From contig NZ_JAUAMB010000020.1 in the NCBI RefSeq assembly GCF_031010175.1, positions 1 to 64,000 on the forward strand: 64,000 bases of DNA, written 5' to 3'. Made by a program: the position numbers and the translations under genes. How positions within the stretch are numbered: position 1 is the stretch's first letter; the number at the start of each line of letters is the position of its first letter. The notes under the pieces are model-generated. The model saw only the letters and a list, made by a program, of their open reading frames with translations. It made no database searches and had not been told where the DNA came from. Positions 18,222 to 26,381 of this stretch are shown piece after piece. Origin of the DNA: Halomonas sp. SpR1. GTDB taxonomy: Bacteria; Pseudomonadota; Gammaproteobacteria; Pseudomonadales; Halomonadaceae.

Positions 18222-18255
18222 CCACTACAATAATATTTTCTAATATAGATAGTGG
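18222..18255. promoter_or_regulatory. Possible operator of the XRE regulator
   Basis: CCACTA at 18222-18227 and TAGTGG at 18250-18255 are exact inverted arms 22 bases apart around an AT-rich core, upstream of the minus-strand XRE gene. A second imperfect repeat, AATGAGC...GCTCGTT, lies between it and the gene. Autoregulation is inferred. Confidence 0.35.
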
Positions 18256-18442
18256 CGCTATGAACATACGTTATTGGTCTGTCTCAAGCTTGGGGTATGT
18301 GCCCAAGGTTTTGCTGCAGAGCCATACTAAGCGATTGTGCTTTAGCGCGCATTAGTGGACAAATAACGTTGAGTTAATTTCTCTGACGCTTTCTTGCGCT
18401 AGTCGTTCCCTAGGCAACGCTGTTGGTTGCGCCTAAGGTGCG

Positions 18443-18448
18443 TATAAT
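18443..18448 (+). promoter_or_regulatory. -10 element of gltX
   Basis: Consensus TATAAT 34 bases before the gltX ATG; the -35 region is weak. Confidence 0.5.
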
Positions 18449-18481
18449 ATCGCCATGCATTTTTGCCAATAGGACGTTTTC

Positions 18482-19966
18482 ATGACCGTACGTACTCGCA
18501 TCGCACCTTCTCCCACTGGAGACCCCCACGTTGGCACGGCCTACATTGCGCTTTTTAACCTGTGTTTTGCGCGTCAGCATGGTGGTCAATTTATTCTACG
18601 TATTGAAGACACTGATCGGGTGCGTTCTACGCCTGAGTCGGAACAGATGATTCTTGATTCACTGCGCTGGCTGGGTCTTGAATGGGATGAAGGCCCGGAC
18701 GTTGGTGGCCCCCACGGCCCTTATCGGCAAAGCGAGCGGGGCGATATTTATGCCCAATACGCCCAGCAATTATTGGATGCTGGGCATGCCTTTAAATGTT
18801 ACCGCACTAGCGAAGAGCTGGATGAACTGCGCGAAACCCGCAAAGCAGCGGGCCTACAATTGGCATTAAAACCGGCTGATTTGGCGCTGGATAGCCACGA
18901 GCAAGCCCGCCGTGAGCAGGAAGGCTGGCCTTATGTGGTGCGTATGAACGTACCCGCAGAAGGCGTTTGTGTGGTCAATGACATGCTGCGCGGCACTATT
19001 GAAGTCGATTGGGCGCAGGTGGATGCACAAATTCTACTTAAATCAGATGGCATGCCCACTTACCATTTAGCCAATGTGGTCGATGATCATCTAATGGCAA
19101 TCACTCATGTATTGCGCGGAGAAGAGTGGATCAACTCAGCACCAAAGCACCAATTGCTGTATGAGTATTTTGGTTGGGAAATGCCGCAACTTTGTCACAT
19201 GCCGCTGCTGCGCAACCCGGATAAATCCAAGCTCTCTAAGCGCAAGAACCCGACCTCTATCAATTACTACCGTCGAATGGGCTTTTTACCCCAGGCTGTT
19301 ACCAACTATTTGGGACGAATGGGGTGGTCGATGCCCGATGAGCGCGAAAAATTCAGCCTGCATGAGATGATGGCAGAGTTCGACGTGCAGCGTGTCTCGT
19401 TAGGTGGCCCGGTGTTTGATCTGGAGAAGCTGACCTGGCTGAACGGTGTGTATATCCGCGAAGACCTGGACGACGACGCACTGTTGCGCGCACTTCGCGA
19501 CTGGGCTTTCAACGAAGCCTACGTTAAGCAGATACTGCCACAGGTACGCCCACGGGTAGAGACGCTCTCCCAGGTGATGCCGTTGGCAGGGCACTTCTTC
19601 TCGGGTTTACCTGTGCTGACAAAAGCGTCGTTTGATAGCGTGAAGCTTGAGGAAGAGGAGCTGGTCAAACTGCTTCAGTTCCTTGTCTGGCGGTTCGAGG
19701 GCGTTTCGGCTTGGCACAAAGAGGCGCTGCTGAGCGAAGTAAAGACGCTGGCTGAGCACTTTGACTTGAAAATGAAAGCCTTTCTGGCGCCGGTGTTTAT
19801 TGCCATTACCGGTAGCACCTCCAGCACCTCGGTCATGGATGCCATGGCGATTCTGGGTTCAGACGTTACCCGGGCACGCCTGCGCAGTGCGATAGAGGTA
19901 TTGGGCGGCGTCTCGAAAAAACAGGCGAAGCGCTTTGAAAAAGAGTTTCGTGAAATAGTTTTGTGA
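18482..19966 (+). CDS. gltX: Glutamate--tRNA ligase
   Basis: Class I aminoacyl-tRNA synthetase charging tRNA-Glu, 494 residues. The HIGH-like signature is [17 protein letters not shown] near the N-terminus and the KMSKS-like loop is KLSKRKNP. The C-terminal anticodon-binding domain is complete (ends [16 protein letters not shown]). The PDPHVGT form is typical of GltX rather than GlnRS. Start is ATG 18482 with AGGACG upstream. It is followed by a strong terminator, then tRNA-Ala and tRNA-Glu, the latter being its own substrate. Confidence 0.97.
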   Translation: MTVRTRIAPSPTGDPHVGTAYIALFNLCFARQHGGQFILRIEDTDRVRSTPESEQMILDSLRWLGLEWDEGPDVGGPHGPYRQSERGDIYAQYAQQLLDAGHAFKCYRTSEELDELRETRKAAGLQLALKPADLALDSHEQARREQEGWPYVVRMNVPAEGVCVVNDMLRGTIEVDWAQVDAQILLKSDGMPTYHLANVVDDHLMAITHVLRGEEWINSAPKHQLLYEYFGWEMPQLCHMPLLRNPDKSKLSKRKNPTSINYYRRMGFLPQAVTNYLGRMGWSMPDEREKFSLHEMMAEFDVQRVSLGGPVFDLEKLTWLNGVYIREDLDDDALLRALRDWAFNEAYVKQILPQVRPRVETLSQVMPLAGHFFSGLPVLTKASFDSVKLEEEELVKLLQFLVWRFEGVSAWHKEALLSEVKTLAEHFDLKMKAFLAPVFIAITGSTSSTSVMDAMAILGSDVTRARLRSAIEVLGGVSKKQAKRFEKEFREIVL

Positions 19967-20010
19967 AATAGCTTCGTGAAGTCGCATAACCGCGATTGAT
20001 AAAGCGTTAG

Positions 20011-20045
20011 CGCCAATTTCCTATTCTCAGGAAATTGGCGTTTTT
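20011..20045 (+). terminator. Terminator of gltX
   Basis: Perfect 11-bp stem CGCCAATTTCC/GGAAATTGGCG with an 8-base loop, followed by TTTTT. Confidence 0.92.
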
Positions 20046-20049
20046 GCAG

Positions 20050-20078
20050 TTGACGAAGGTCAGTGGAATCAGTATTAT
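20050..20078 (+). promoter_or_regulatory. Promoter of the tRNA pair
   Basis: TTGACG (20050-20055) and TATTAT (20073-20078) are 17 bases apart and are followed by a GC-rich discriminator, as expected for a stringently controlled tRNA promoter. Confidence 0.75.
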
Positions 20079-20100
20079 ACGCTCCGTCTTCGCGACATGT

Positions 20101-20176
20101 GGGGCCTTAGCTCAGCTGGGAGAGCGCAACACTGGCAGTGTTGAGGTCAGCGGTTCGATCCCGCTAGGCTCCACCA
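20101..20176 (+). tRNA. tRNA-Ala (anticodon GGC)
   Basis: Full cloverleaf: acceptor GGGGCCT pairs with AGGCTCC, D-arm GCTC...GAGC, anticodon stem CAACA/TGTTG with loop CTGGCAG giving anticodon GGC, T-arm with GGTTCGATCC, and an encoded CCA end. It lies 23 bases after a sigma70-type promoter. Confidence 0.97.
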
Positions 20177-20275
20177 ATTCATATGGCTACTTAATCGTAG
20201 CGTGTGGATAGCAGCTCAAGAAGTCATGCTTTAAGTGTTATATTGCTTCAAAGCGCCAAATAGACAGTGTCACAC

Positions 20276-20351
20276 GTCCCATTCGTCTAGTGGTCTAGGA
20301 CACCGCCCTTTCACGGCGGTAACAGGGGTTCGAACCCCCTATGGGACGCCA
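20276..20351 (+). tRNA. tRNA-Glu (anticodon TTC)
   Basis: Acceptor GTCCCAT pairs with ATGGGAC. The anticodon stem CCGCC/GGCGG encloses CTTTCAC, giving TTC. T-arm GGGGTTCGAACCCC and an encoded CCA are present. It is 99 bases downstream of tRNA-Ala and is the substrate of the nearby GltX. Confidence 0.97.
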
Positions 20352-20921
20352 CTACTTCAGCACCCTCCTAATCGTTTATTTCCCCTGGCAATGAGTTTCT
20401 CATCTGCTAATTTTTTGTCTGCCTCTCGTTCACAAAAGCGCTACAAATCGTCAATTTTTGGACGATTTTGTGCTTGACTTGTCCACTTTTGCGATTCTGG
20501 TTTAAAGGTTGTGCACAACCCCTTGTTGTTGACGCAAAAAATCTATAACAGAACTTAAATTGTTTAAAAACAATAACTTAAAGTAGGTTAAAAAATGACC
20601 AATTTAAGGCTGGCCCACTGCCCATGGCGATTTCGGGACGTTTTGAAGTGGTTGTGAACAGGGTTATCCACAGATAGTGTGGAAAACCCTGAGCCAGATC
20701 CAGAAGCAAAAAAGTCAAGCGATAATAGGGTCGAATTCGGCGTTTTTGAAGTCCTTCAATGGTGCATCTGACAATCGCAGCGGCCTAGGCTCAGAAAGGG
20801 CAAGGGGTAGCCTCTAAGGGGAAAGCTTGCTCAAGTCATCTGGAGGTTAGTGATTGGCCGCGAAGGCTTGTGGCGGCCCGTGCTGGCCTATTGAGCCAGA
20901 GTGTTAATCAGCTCATACGCA
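20352..20921. other. Long intergenic region with DnaA-box-like sites
   Basis: 570 bases without a gene between tRNA-Glu and gltA. It contains an exact consensus DnaA box TTATCCACA at 20664-20672 and an inverted near-consensus box TGTGGAAAA at 20678-20686, five bases apart. Weaker candidates are TTGTCCACT near 20480 and TTGTGCACA near 20510. A strongly AT-rich run (about 20535-20605) lies between the box groups. It could be a DnaA-titration or replication-related site, or only a regulatory leader. Confidence 0.4.
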
Positions 20922-20945
20922 AAAGGCCACCCGAAGGTGGCCTTT
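20922..20945 (-). terminator. Terminator of gltA
   Basis: Perfect 10-bp stem AAAGGCCACC/GGTGGCCTTT with a 4-base loop, 24 bases after the gltA stop on the minus strand, ending in TTTT. Confidence 0.85.
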
Positions 20946-20969
20946 GATCGTACTATCAAACGGGGAGGT

Positions 20970-22256
20970 TTATTTTTTTGGATAGTCACGCTGCTCGTGG
21001 CCAATATAGAGCTGACGCGGACGGCCAATTTTGTAGCTTTCGCTGAGCATCTCGTGCCAATGCGAGATCCAGCCAATAGTACGCGATACCGCGAAGATCA
21101 CGGTGAACATATTGGTGGGGATACCCATGGCTTTCAAAATGATGCCTGAGTAGAAGTCGACATTCGGGTACAGCTTACGCTCAATGAAGTACTCATCTTC
21201 AAGGGCGATCTGCTCAAGGCGCTTGGCGATTTTGAGCTGCGGATCGTCGGCCAGGCCGAGTTCTGCAAGAACTTCGTCGCAGGTCTCTTTCATTACTTTG
21301 GCGCGCGGATCGAAATTGCGATAAACGCGGTGACCAAAGCCCATCAGCTTGAACGGATCGTCTTTATCCTTGGCTTTATCAACAAAGCGCTGGATGTTCT
21401 CTTCGGAGTCTTCGCCGATTTCGTCAAGCATGGCTAGAACAGCTTCGTTGGCGCCGCCGTGAGCGGGGCCCCAAAGTGCCGCAATACCTGCGCTAATACA
21501 GGCAAATGGGTTGGCTCCCGTAGAACCTGCCAGGCGTACCGTCGAGGTGGAGGCGTTCTGCTCGTGATCCGCATGCAGCATAAAGATGCGGTCCATGGCT
21601 TTCGCGTATACCGGGTTGATTTTGTACTCTTCGCACGGATTGCTGAACATCATGTAGAGGAAGTTCTCTGCATAGCTCAGGTCGTTGCGCGGATAGTTGA
21701 ACGGCTGACCCACATTGTACTTGTGCGACATGGCCGCCAGCGTCGGCATTTTGGCAATCAAGCGGATTGCGCTGATGACACGATCTTCTTCTTGAGTGAT
21801 GTCCATGTGGTCGTGATAGAAGGCCGCTAAGCCGCCTACTACGCCACACAAAATAGACATCGGATGCGCATCGCGGCGGAACCCTTTAAAGAAGTTATTG
21901 ATTTGATCGTGAACCATGGTGTGGTTACGAATGCGCGATTCAAAATCCGCGTATTGCTCGTCGTTGGGGAGCTCACCAAATAGCAGGGTGTAGCATACCT
22001 CCACGAAATTAGACTCTTTGGCCAACTGATCAATGGGGTAACCGCGGTGAAGCAGTACGCCCTTGCCACCATCAATATAGGTGATAGCAGACTGGCAGGA
22101 AGAGGTGGCCATGAAGCCGGGGTCGTAGGTGAACAGGCCTTCGGCGCCTAAGCCGCGTACGTCGATGACGTCGGGGCCTAGTGTGCCGGAATACATGGGT
22201 AGCTCGATCGATTTATCCAGACCGTCTACCGTCAATGTCGCTTTCCTGTCAGCCAT
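20970..22256 (-). CDS. gltA: Citrate synthase (type II)
   Basis: 428-residue enzyme condensing oxaloacetate and acetyl-CoA, the hexameric NADH-regulated type of Gram-negative bacteria. Catalytic His in [16 protein letters not shown], second His and substrate residues in [19 protein letters not shown], and the catalytic Asp region [16 protein letters not shown] are all present. Start at 22256 ([12 protein letters not shown]) is set by AAGGAGG; the frame extends 74 codons further upstream but without support. It is transcribed divergently from sdhCDAB, and both groups supply the citrate cycle. Confidence 0.97.
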   Translation of the reverse strand: MADRKATLTVDGLDKSIELPMYSGTLGPDVIDVRGLGAEGLFTYDPGFMATSSCQSAITYIDGGKGVLLHRGYPIDQLAKESNFVEVCYTLLFGELPNDEQYADFESRIRNHTMVHDQINNFFKGFRRDAHPMSILCGVVGGLAAFYHDHMDITQEEDRVISAIRLIAKMPTLAAMSHKYNVGQPFNYPRNDLSYAENFLYMMFSNPCEEYKINPVYAKAMDRIFMLHADHEQNASTSTVRLAGSTGANPFACISAGIAALWGPAHGGANEAVLAMLDEIGEDSEENIQRFVDKAKDKDDPFKLMGFGHRVYRNFDPRAKVMKETCDEVLAELGLADDPQLKIAKRLEQIALEDEYFIERKLYPNVDFYSGIILKAMGIPTNMFTVIFAVSRTIGWISHWHEMLSESYKIGRPRQLYIGHEQRDYPKK

Positions 22257-22600
22257 GCTGGCCTCCTTTCGAATTCGGGTTGGGACGTTAAAGTCATTGC
22301 TGCGCATACCGCGCCGGCGAAAAGGCTCGCCCACTATAGAAGCGTGCGACATTTTGTCAATTAGCCTAAGCGCTAGCTGCGGGTTGTACAAGTATTGTTG
22401 TTGTGGGTAATTTTTGTATAGAATTATGGGCGTGCAGTGTAGCAAGCCGCCAGAGATTTTTGGCCTGCATACTAACATAATTTGTTAACAGGCTTATCAA
22501 GCTGCTAGTCTCTTGCCACTATAACCATGCTGCAGCGCAAAATCGACTCGAGATGAAGATAATTTTCTTGCACCATAGTCGAGTTAGGCCTGAGTTCGGT
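22257..22600. other. Divergent gltA/sdhC regulatory region
   Basis: About 490 bases separate gltA and sdhC; this part holds the gltA leader and promoter area. Inverted ACTCGA/TCGAGT arms occur near 22545 and 22580. No gene or RNA is recognised. I could not place ArcA, CRP or FNR sites reliably. Confidence 0.4.
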
Positions 22601-22629
22601 TTGTAAGCGAGGGCGAAGGTTCTTATAAT
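22601..22629 (+). promoter_or_regulatory. Promoter of sdhCDAB
   Basis: TTGTAA (22601-22606) and perfect TATAAT (22624-22629) with a 17-base spacer, 120 bases before sdhC. Confidence 0.7.
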
Positions 22630-22748
22630 CTACGGCGCGCGACCGGCAGGTAGTAGGTCGTGCCCAACTTGGCAACGGCCGAGCCCCTTCCCGAAACCAC
22701 CGCCCGCTCGGGCTATGCCCGACCTGTCTCAGAGCGGACCAAGAGAGT

Positions 22749-23138
22749 GTGTACAAAGCCGTGAATAGTAAACGACCCGTAAACCTAGACCTTTCCACCA
22801 TACATTTTCCACTGCCAGCGCTGACCTCGATTACCCACCGCATCACGGGTGTCATCCTGTTCGTTGGCCTGATTTTCGCTTTTTGGGCGCTGGGCAAATC
22901 CTTGTCATCTCCTGCGGGTTTCGACGCCGTTAGCGATGCACTGGCCAATAATTTTTTGGCTAAGTTGATTGCTTGGGGGCTGTTGTCCGCACTGGCATTT
23001 CACTTTGTAGCAGGTATCAAGCACCTGCTGATGGATGCCGACATAGGGGTAACCCTTGAGGGCGGCGTTAAAAAAGCGCAGATCACTGTCGTGGTCAGCG
23101 CCGTTCTGATTATTCTGGCAGGAGTTTGGGTATGGTAA
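22749..23138 (+). CDS. sdhC: Succinate dehydrogenase cytochrome b556 subunit
   Basis: 129-residue membrane anchor with three transmembrane helices that binds heme b and ubiquinone with SdhD. RPVNLDLSTIHFPLPALTSITHRITGV carries the quinone-site Ser/Arg region, and the heme-ligand His is in FHFVAGIKHLLMD. The GTG at 22749 gives an N-terminus (MYKAVNSKRPVNLDL) like pseudomonad SdhC; GTG 22761 is an alternative. The end overlaps sdhD. Confidence 0.94.
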   Translation: MYKAVNSKRPVNLDLSTIHFPLPALTSITHRITGVILFVGLIFAFWALGKSLSSPAGFDAVSDALANNFLAKLIAWGLLSALAFHFVAGIKHLLMDADIGVTLEGGVKKAQITVVVSAVLIILAGVWVW

Positions 23139-23479
23139 CTAACATTACAAGTTTTGGCCGTAGTGGGCTGTCCGATTGGCTGATGCAGCGCGTTTCCGCT
23201 GTTATTTTGGCCCTCTACACGGTCTTTATCGTTGCCTTCCTGCTGTTTAACCCGAACCTCGATTATTACGCGTGGAGCAGTCTATTCAGCCAGACGTGGA
23301 TGCGAATTTTCTCGCTGCTGGCCTTTATCGCCTTAGCGGCACACGCCTGGATCGGTCTGTGGACCGTGACCACCGACTATCTCAAGTCCACTCGCCTGCG
23401 CATGGGTGTCCAAGCTGTCATTCTCCTGGGCATTTTCGTGTACTTGGTGTGGGGCATTCAAATTTTGTGGGGAGCTTGA
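23132..23479 (+). CDS. sdhD: Succinate dehydrogenase membrane anchor subunit
   Basis: 115-residue, three-helix protein. It has the SdhD N-terminal motif SFGRSGLSDWLMQRVSAVILALY and the heme-ligand His in LAAHAWIGLWTVTTDYLK. The quinone-site Asp-Tyr is in the last motif. I take ATG 23132 rather than the TTG two codons earlier because GGAG lies 7 bases upstream. It overlaps the end of sdhC, as usual for this operon. Confidence 0.94.
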   Translation: MVTNITSFGRSGLSDWLMQRVSAVILALYTVFIVAFLLFNPNLDYYAWSSLFSQTWMRIFSLLAFIALAAHAWIGLWTVTTDYLKSTRLRMGVQAVILLGIFVYLVWGIQILWGA

Positions 23480-23482
23480 TAC

Positions 23483-25255
23483 ATGTCTAATCTGCGTAGC
23501 CTGACGTTTGACGCCATTATCATTGGTGGTGGCGGCTCCGGCCTGCGAGCCGCACTTGAGCTGGCGAAGTCCGGTAAAAAGACGGCCGTGTTATCAAAAG
23601 TGTTCCCGACACGCTCTCACACCGTTTCTGCTCAGGGTGGTATCACCTGTGCCATCGCGTCCGATGACCCGAACGATGACTGGCGCTGGCACATGTACGA
23701 CACCGTTAAAGGCGGCGACTATATCGCTGACCAGGATGCGGCAGAGTATATGTGTTCAGAAGGCCCGAAAGCGGTATTTGAGCTCGAACATATGGGCCTG
23801 CCGTTCTCGCGTTTAGATAATGGCCGTATCTATCAGCGCCCGTTTGGTGGCCAGTCGAAGAACTTTGGTGAAGGCGGCCAGGCAGCACGTACTTGTGCAG
23901 CGGCTGACCGTACCGGCCACGCGCTACTGCACACGCTTTATCAGAACAACCTGAAGAACAACACCGTTTTCCTGAACGAGTGGTACGCGGTTGATCTGGT
24001 TAAAAACGCCAGCGGTGACGTGGTCGGCTGTATTGCCATGTGTATCGAAACCGGCGAAGTGGTGCACGTTAAATCCAAGGCCACGGTACTGGCCACCGGC
24101 GGAGCCGGGCGTATTTACGCCTCTACGACCAATGCGTTGATCAACACCGGTGACGGCATTGGCATGGCGCTGCGTGCGGGCTTCCCGATGCAGGATATGG
24201 AAATGTGGCAGTTCCACCCGACCGGTATCTACGGTGCGGGCACGCTGGTCACAGAAGGCTGCCGCGGTGAGGGTGGCTACCTGATCAATAAAGATGGCGA
24301 GCGCTTTATGGAGCGTTATGCGCCCAACGCCAAAGACTTGGCGGGCCGTGACGTTGTCGCCCGATCTATGGTCATGGAAATTCTGGAAGGCCGTGGCTGT
24401 GGCGAAAAGGGCGACCACGTCTTCCTGAAGCTCGATCACCTGGGTGAAGAAGTACTTGGCAAGCGCCTACCCGGTATCGTTGAGCTTTCTAAGACCTTTG
24501 CGCATATCGATCCAGCGAAAGATCCGATCCCGGTTGTACCGACCTGTCACTACATGATGGGCGGTATTCCGACCAACATTCATGGCCAGGCGATTACCAT
24601 GGATGAAAGCGGTAACGATCATATCGTTAACGGTCTGTTTGCCTGTGGTGAAGCGGCCTGTGTATCGGTTCACGGTGCCAACCGCTTGGGCGGTAACTCG
24701 CTGCTGGATCTGGTAGTCTTTGGCCGCGCAGCCGGCATGTTTATCGAAGGTGCGCTGAACGAAGGCATTGAGTACCTGGACGCTTCCGAGTCTGACATTG
24801 AGTCGGCCATGAAGCGGATCACACGCTGGAACGAGTCGGAAGGTGGCGAAAGCATTCCTGCGCTCAAGGCTGAGCTTCAGGACATCATGCAGACCTCCTT
24901 CGGCGTATTCCGTGAAGAGAAAAACATGCTGGAAGGCGTCGATAAGCTAGCGCTGCTGCGTGAGCGCATCGCCAATGCTCACCTGCCGGACAAGTCCAAT
25001 GCTTTCAACACTGCCCGCGTAGAAGCGCTTGAGCTGGATAACTTGATGGAAGTGGCTGAAGCGACGGCGATCGCTGCCCTTGAGCGTAAAGAGAGCCGTG
25101 GCGCCCACTCGCGCTACGACTATCCAGACCGTGATGACGTCAACTGGCTGAAGCACTCGCTGTTCTTCCCGGCGACGAAAGAGCTGAAAAAACGCGACGT
25201 TAACTTCAAGCCGAAAACTGTTGATACGTTCGAGCCTAAGGTTCGTACCTACTAA
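23483..25255 (+). CDS. sdhA: Succinate dehydrogenase flavoprotein subunit
   Basis: 590-residue catalytic subunit oxidising succinate to fumarate. It shows the FAD-binding [14 protein letters not shown] motif, the covalent-flavin His in [11 protein letters not shown], the substrate region [12 protein letters not shown], the catalytic Arg region [19 protein letters not shown], and a normal C-terminus. GGGGAG precedes ATG 23483, three bases after sdhD. It works in complex II at the cytoplasmic face of the membrane. Confidence 0.97.
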   Translation: MSNLRSLTFDAIIIGGGGSGLRAALELAKSGKKTAVLSKVFPTRSHTVSAQGGITCAIASDDPNDDWRWHMYDTVKGGDYIADQDAAEYMCSEGPKAVFELEHMGLPFSRLDNGRIYQRPFGGQSKNFGEGGQAARTCAAADRTGHALLHTLYQNNLKNNTVFLNEWYAVDLVKNASGDVVGCIAMCIETGEVVHVKSKATVLATGGAGRIYASTTNALINTGDGIGMALRAGFPMQDMEMWQFHPTGIYGAGTLVTEGCRGEGGYLINKDGERFMERYAPNAKDLAGRDVVARSMVMEILEGRGCGEKGDHVFLKLDHLGEEVLGKRLPGIVELSKTFAHIDPAKDPIPVVPTCHYMMGGIPTNIHGQAITMDESGNDHIVNGLFACGEAACVSVHGANRLGGNSLLDLVVFGRAAGMFIEGALNEGIEYLDASESDIESAMKRITRWNESEGGESIPALKAELQDIMQTSFGVFREEKNMLEGVDKLALLRERIANAHLPDKSNAFNTARVEALELDNLMEVAEATAIAALERKESRGAHSRYDYPDRDDVNWLKHSLFFPATKELKKRDVNFKPKTVDTFEPKVRTY

Positions 25256-25282
25256 ACGCCGCATAGACGAGAGGGAGTCACT

Positions 25283-25993
25283 ATGTCCAATCTTCAGGTA
25301 TCCGTATACCGCTACAATCCGGAAACCGACTCCGCACCTTACATGCAGGAGTTTCAGGTCGATACCAAAGGCCGCGATGTAATGGTGCTGGATGTTCTTC
25401 ATATGATGAAAGAACAAGACAGCGGGCTAGCATATCGTCGCAGTTGCCGCGAAGGCGTCTGCGGTTCTGACGGCATGAACATGAACGGCAAAAACGGCTT
25501 GGCGTGTATCACGCCGCTGTCAGACGTTGTCAAAAACAACAAGCTGATCCTGCGCCCGCTGCCAGGCTTGCCGGTTATTCGCGATATGGTCGTCGATATG
25601 GGGCTGTTCTATAAGCAGTACGAGCGTATTCAGCCGTACCTGCAGAACGATACGCCCGCGCCGGCTATTGAGCGTCTGCAGTCGCCGGAGGAACGCGACA
25701 AGCTAGATGGCCTGTATGAGTGTATTCTGTGTGCCTGCTGTTCAACGTCTTGCCCGTCGTTCTGGTGGAACCCAGAGAAGTTTGTGGGCCCAGCAGGGCT
25801 GCTGCAATCTTACCGCTTCTTGGCCGATTCGCGTGATACCGCCACCCGTGAGCGGTTGAGCAACCTGGAAGATCCGTTCTCGGTGTTTCGCTGCCGTGGC
25901 ATCATGAACTGCGTAGCGGTTTGTCCGAAAGGGCTTAATCCTACTCGGGCGATTGGTAAAATTCGCGAAATGCTACTTGCTGATGCTACCTAA
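25283..25993 (+). CDS. sdhB: Succinate dehydrogenase iron-sulfur subunit
   Basis: 236-residue electron-transfer subunit. The 2Fe-2S ligands are in SCREGVCGSDGMNMNGKNGLAC, the 4Fe-4S/3Fe-4S ligands in CILCACCSTSCPSFWW and FRCRGIMNCVAVCPKGLNP. It passes electrons from SdhA to quinone. GGGAG is upstream of the ATG. Last gene of sdhCDAB; two hairpins separate it from sucA. Confidence 0.97.
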   Translation: MSNLQVSVYRYNPETDSAPYMQEFQVDTKGRDVMVLDVLHMMKEQDSGLAYRRSCREGVCGSDGMNMNGKNGLACITPLSDVVKNNKLILRPLPGLPVIRDMVVDMGLFYKQYERIQPYLQNDTPAPAIERLQSPEERDKLDGLYECILCACCSTSCPSFWWNPEKFVGPAGLLQSYRFLADSRDTATRERLSNLEDPFSVFRCRGIMNCVAVCPKGLNPTRAIGKIREMLLADAT

Positions 25994-26381
25994 GCCTATG
26001 AGATATTTGTAAAAAAGCGCATGCCACTTAAGTTGGGCAATAATGCCACTTAAATCATGGCGCTAGGCTTGTTATCATAGGGTTTGTCACGCGGTGCGGC
26101 GTCACGTCGCACCGCTGGTCAGACAAGTTTGAAAGCCGGTGCCTGAGGTACCGGCTTTCGAGCATGAACTGAAGACGAAACACAGTATGACCGCTAGAAA
26201 CACTGAATGATCGCTAGATGTGGCATGAAGTGCTAGATGATGAATAGCTAGACGAACAGGGTTTCCGGCCGTTGGCCGGCGCCGCCGGCAAATGTCCCGC
26301 CCCGCCGGCAGGGCAATAGCGATGTCGCCGCACCTTTGCGACGATACCGATACCACCCCATCAGTGCAGGGTGACCGAGAG
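25994..26381. other. sdhB-sucA intergenic region with two hairpins
   Basis: About 390 bases without a convincing gene. Hairpin 1: GCGGTGCG (26091-26098) with CGCACCGC (26108-26115). Hairpin 2: GAAAGCCGGT (26131-26140) with ACCGGCTTTC (26150-26159), extendable by GCC/GGT to 13 pairs with a three-base loop. No T-run follows either, so they may attenuate or stabilise mRNA rather than fully terminate. Confidence 0.5.

Noticed and set aside
20352..20921. Region considered as the chromosomal origin
   Set aside because: Only two good DnaA boxes and none of the usual origin genes nearby; kept only as a finding.
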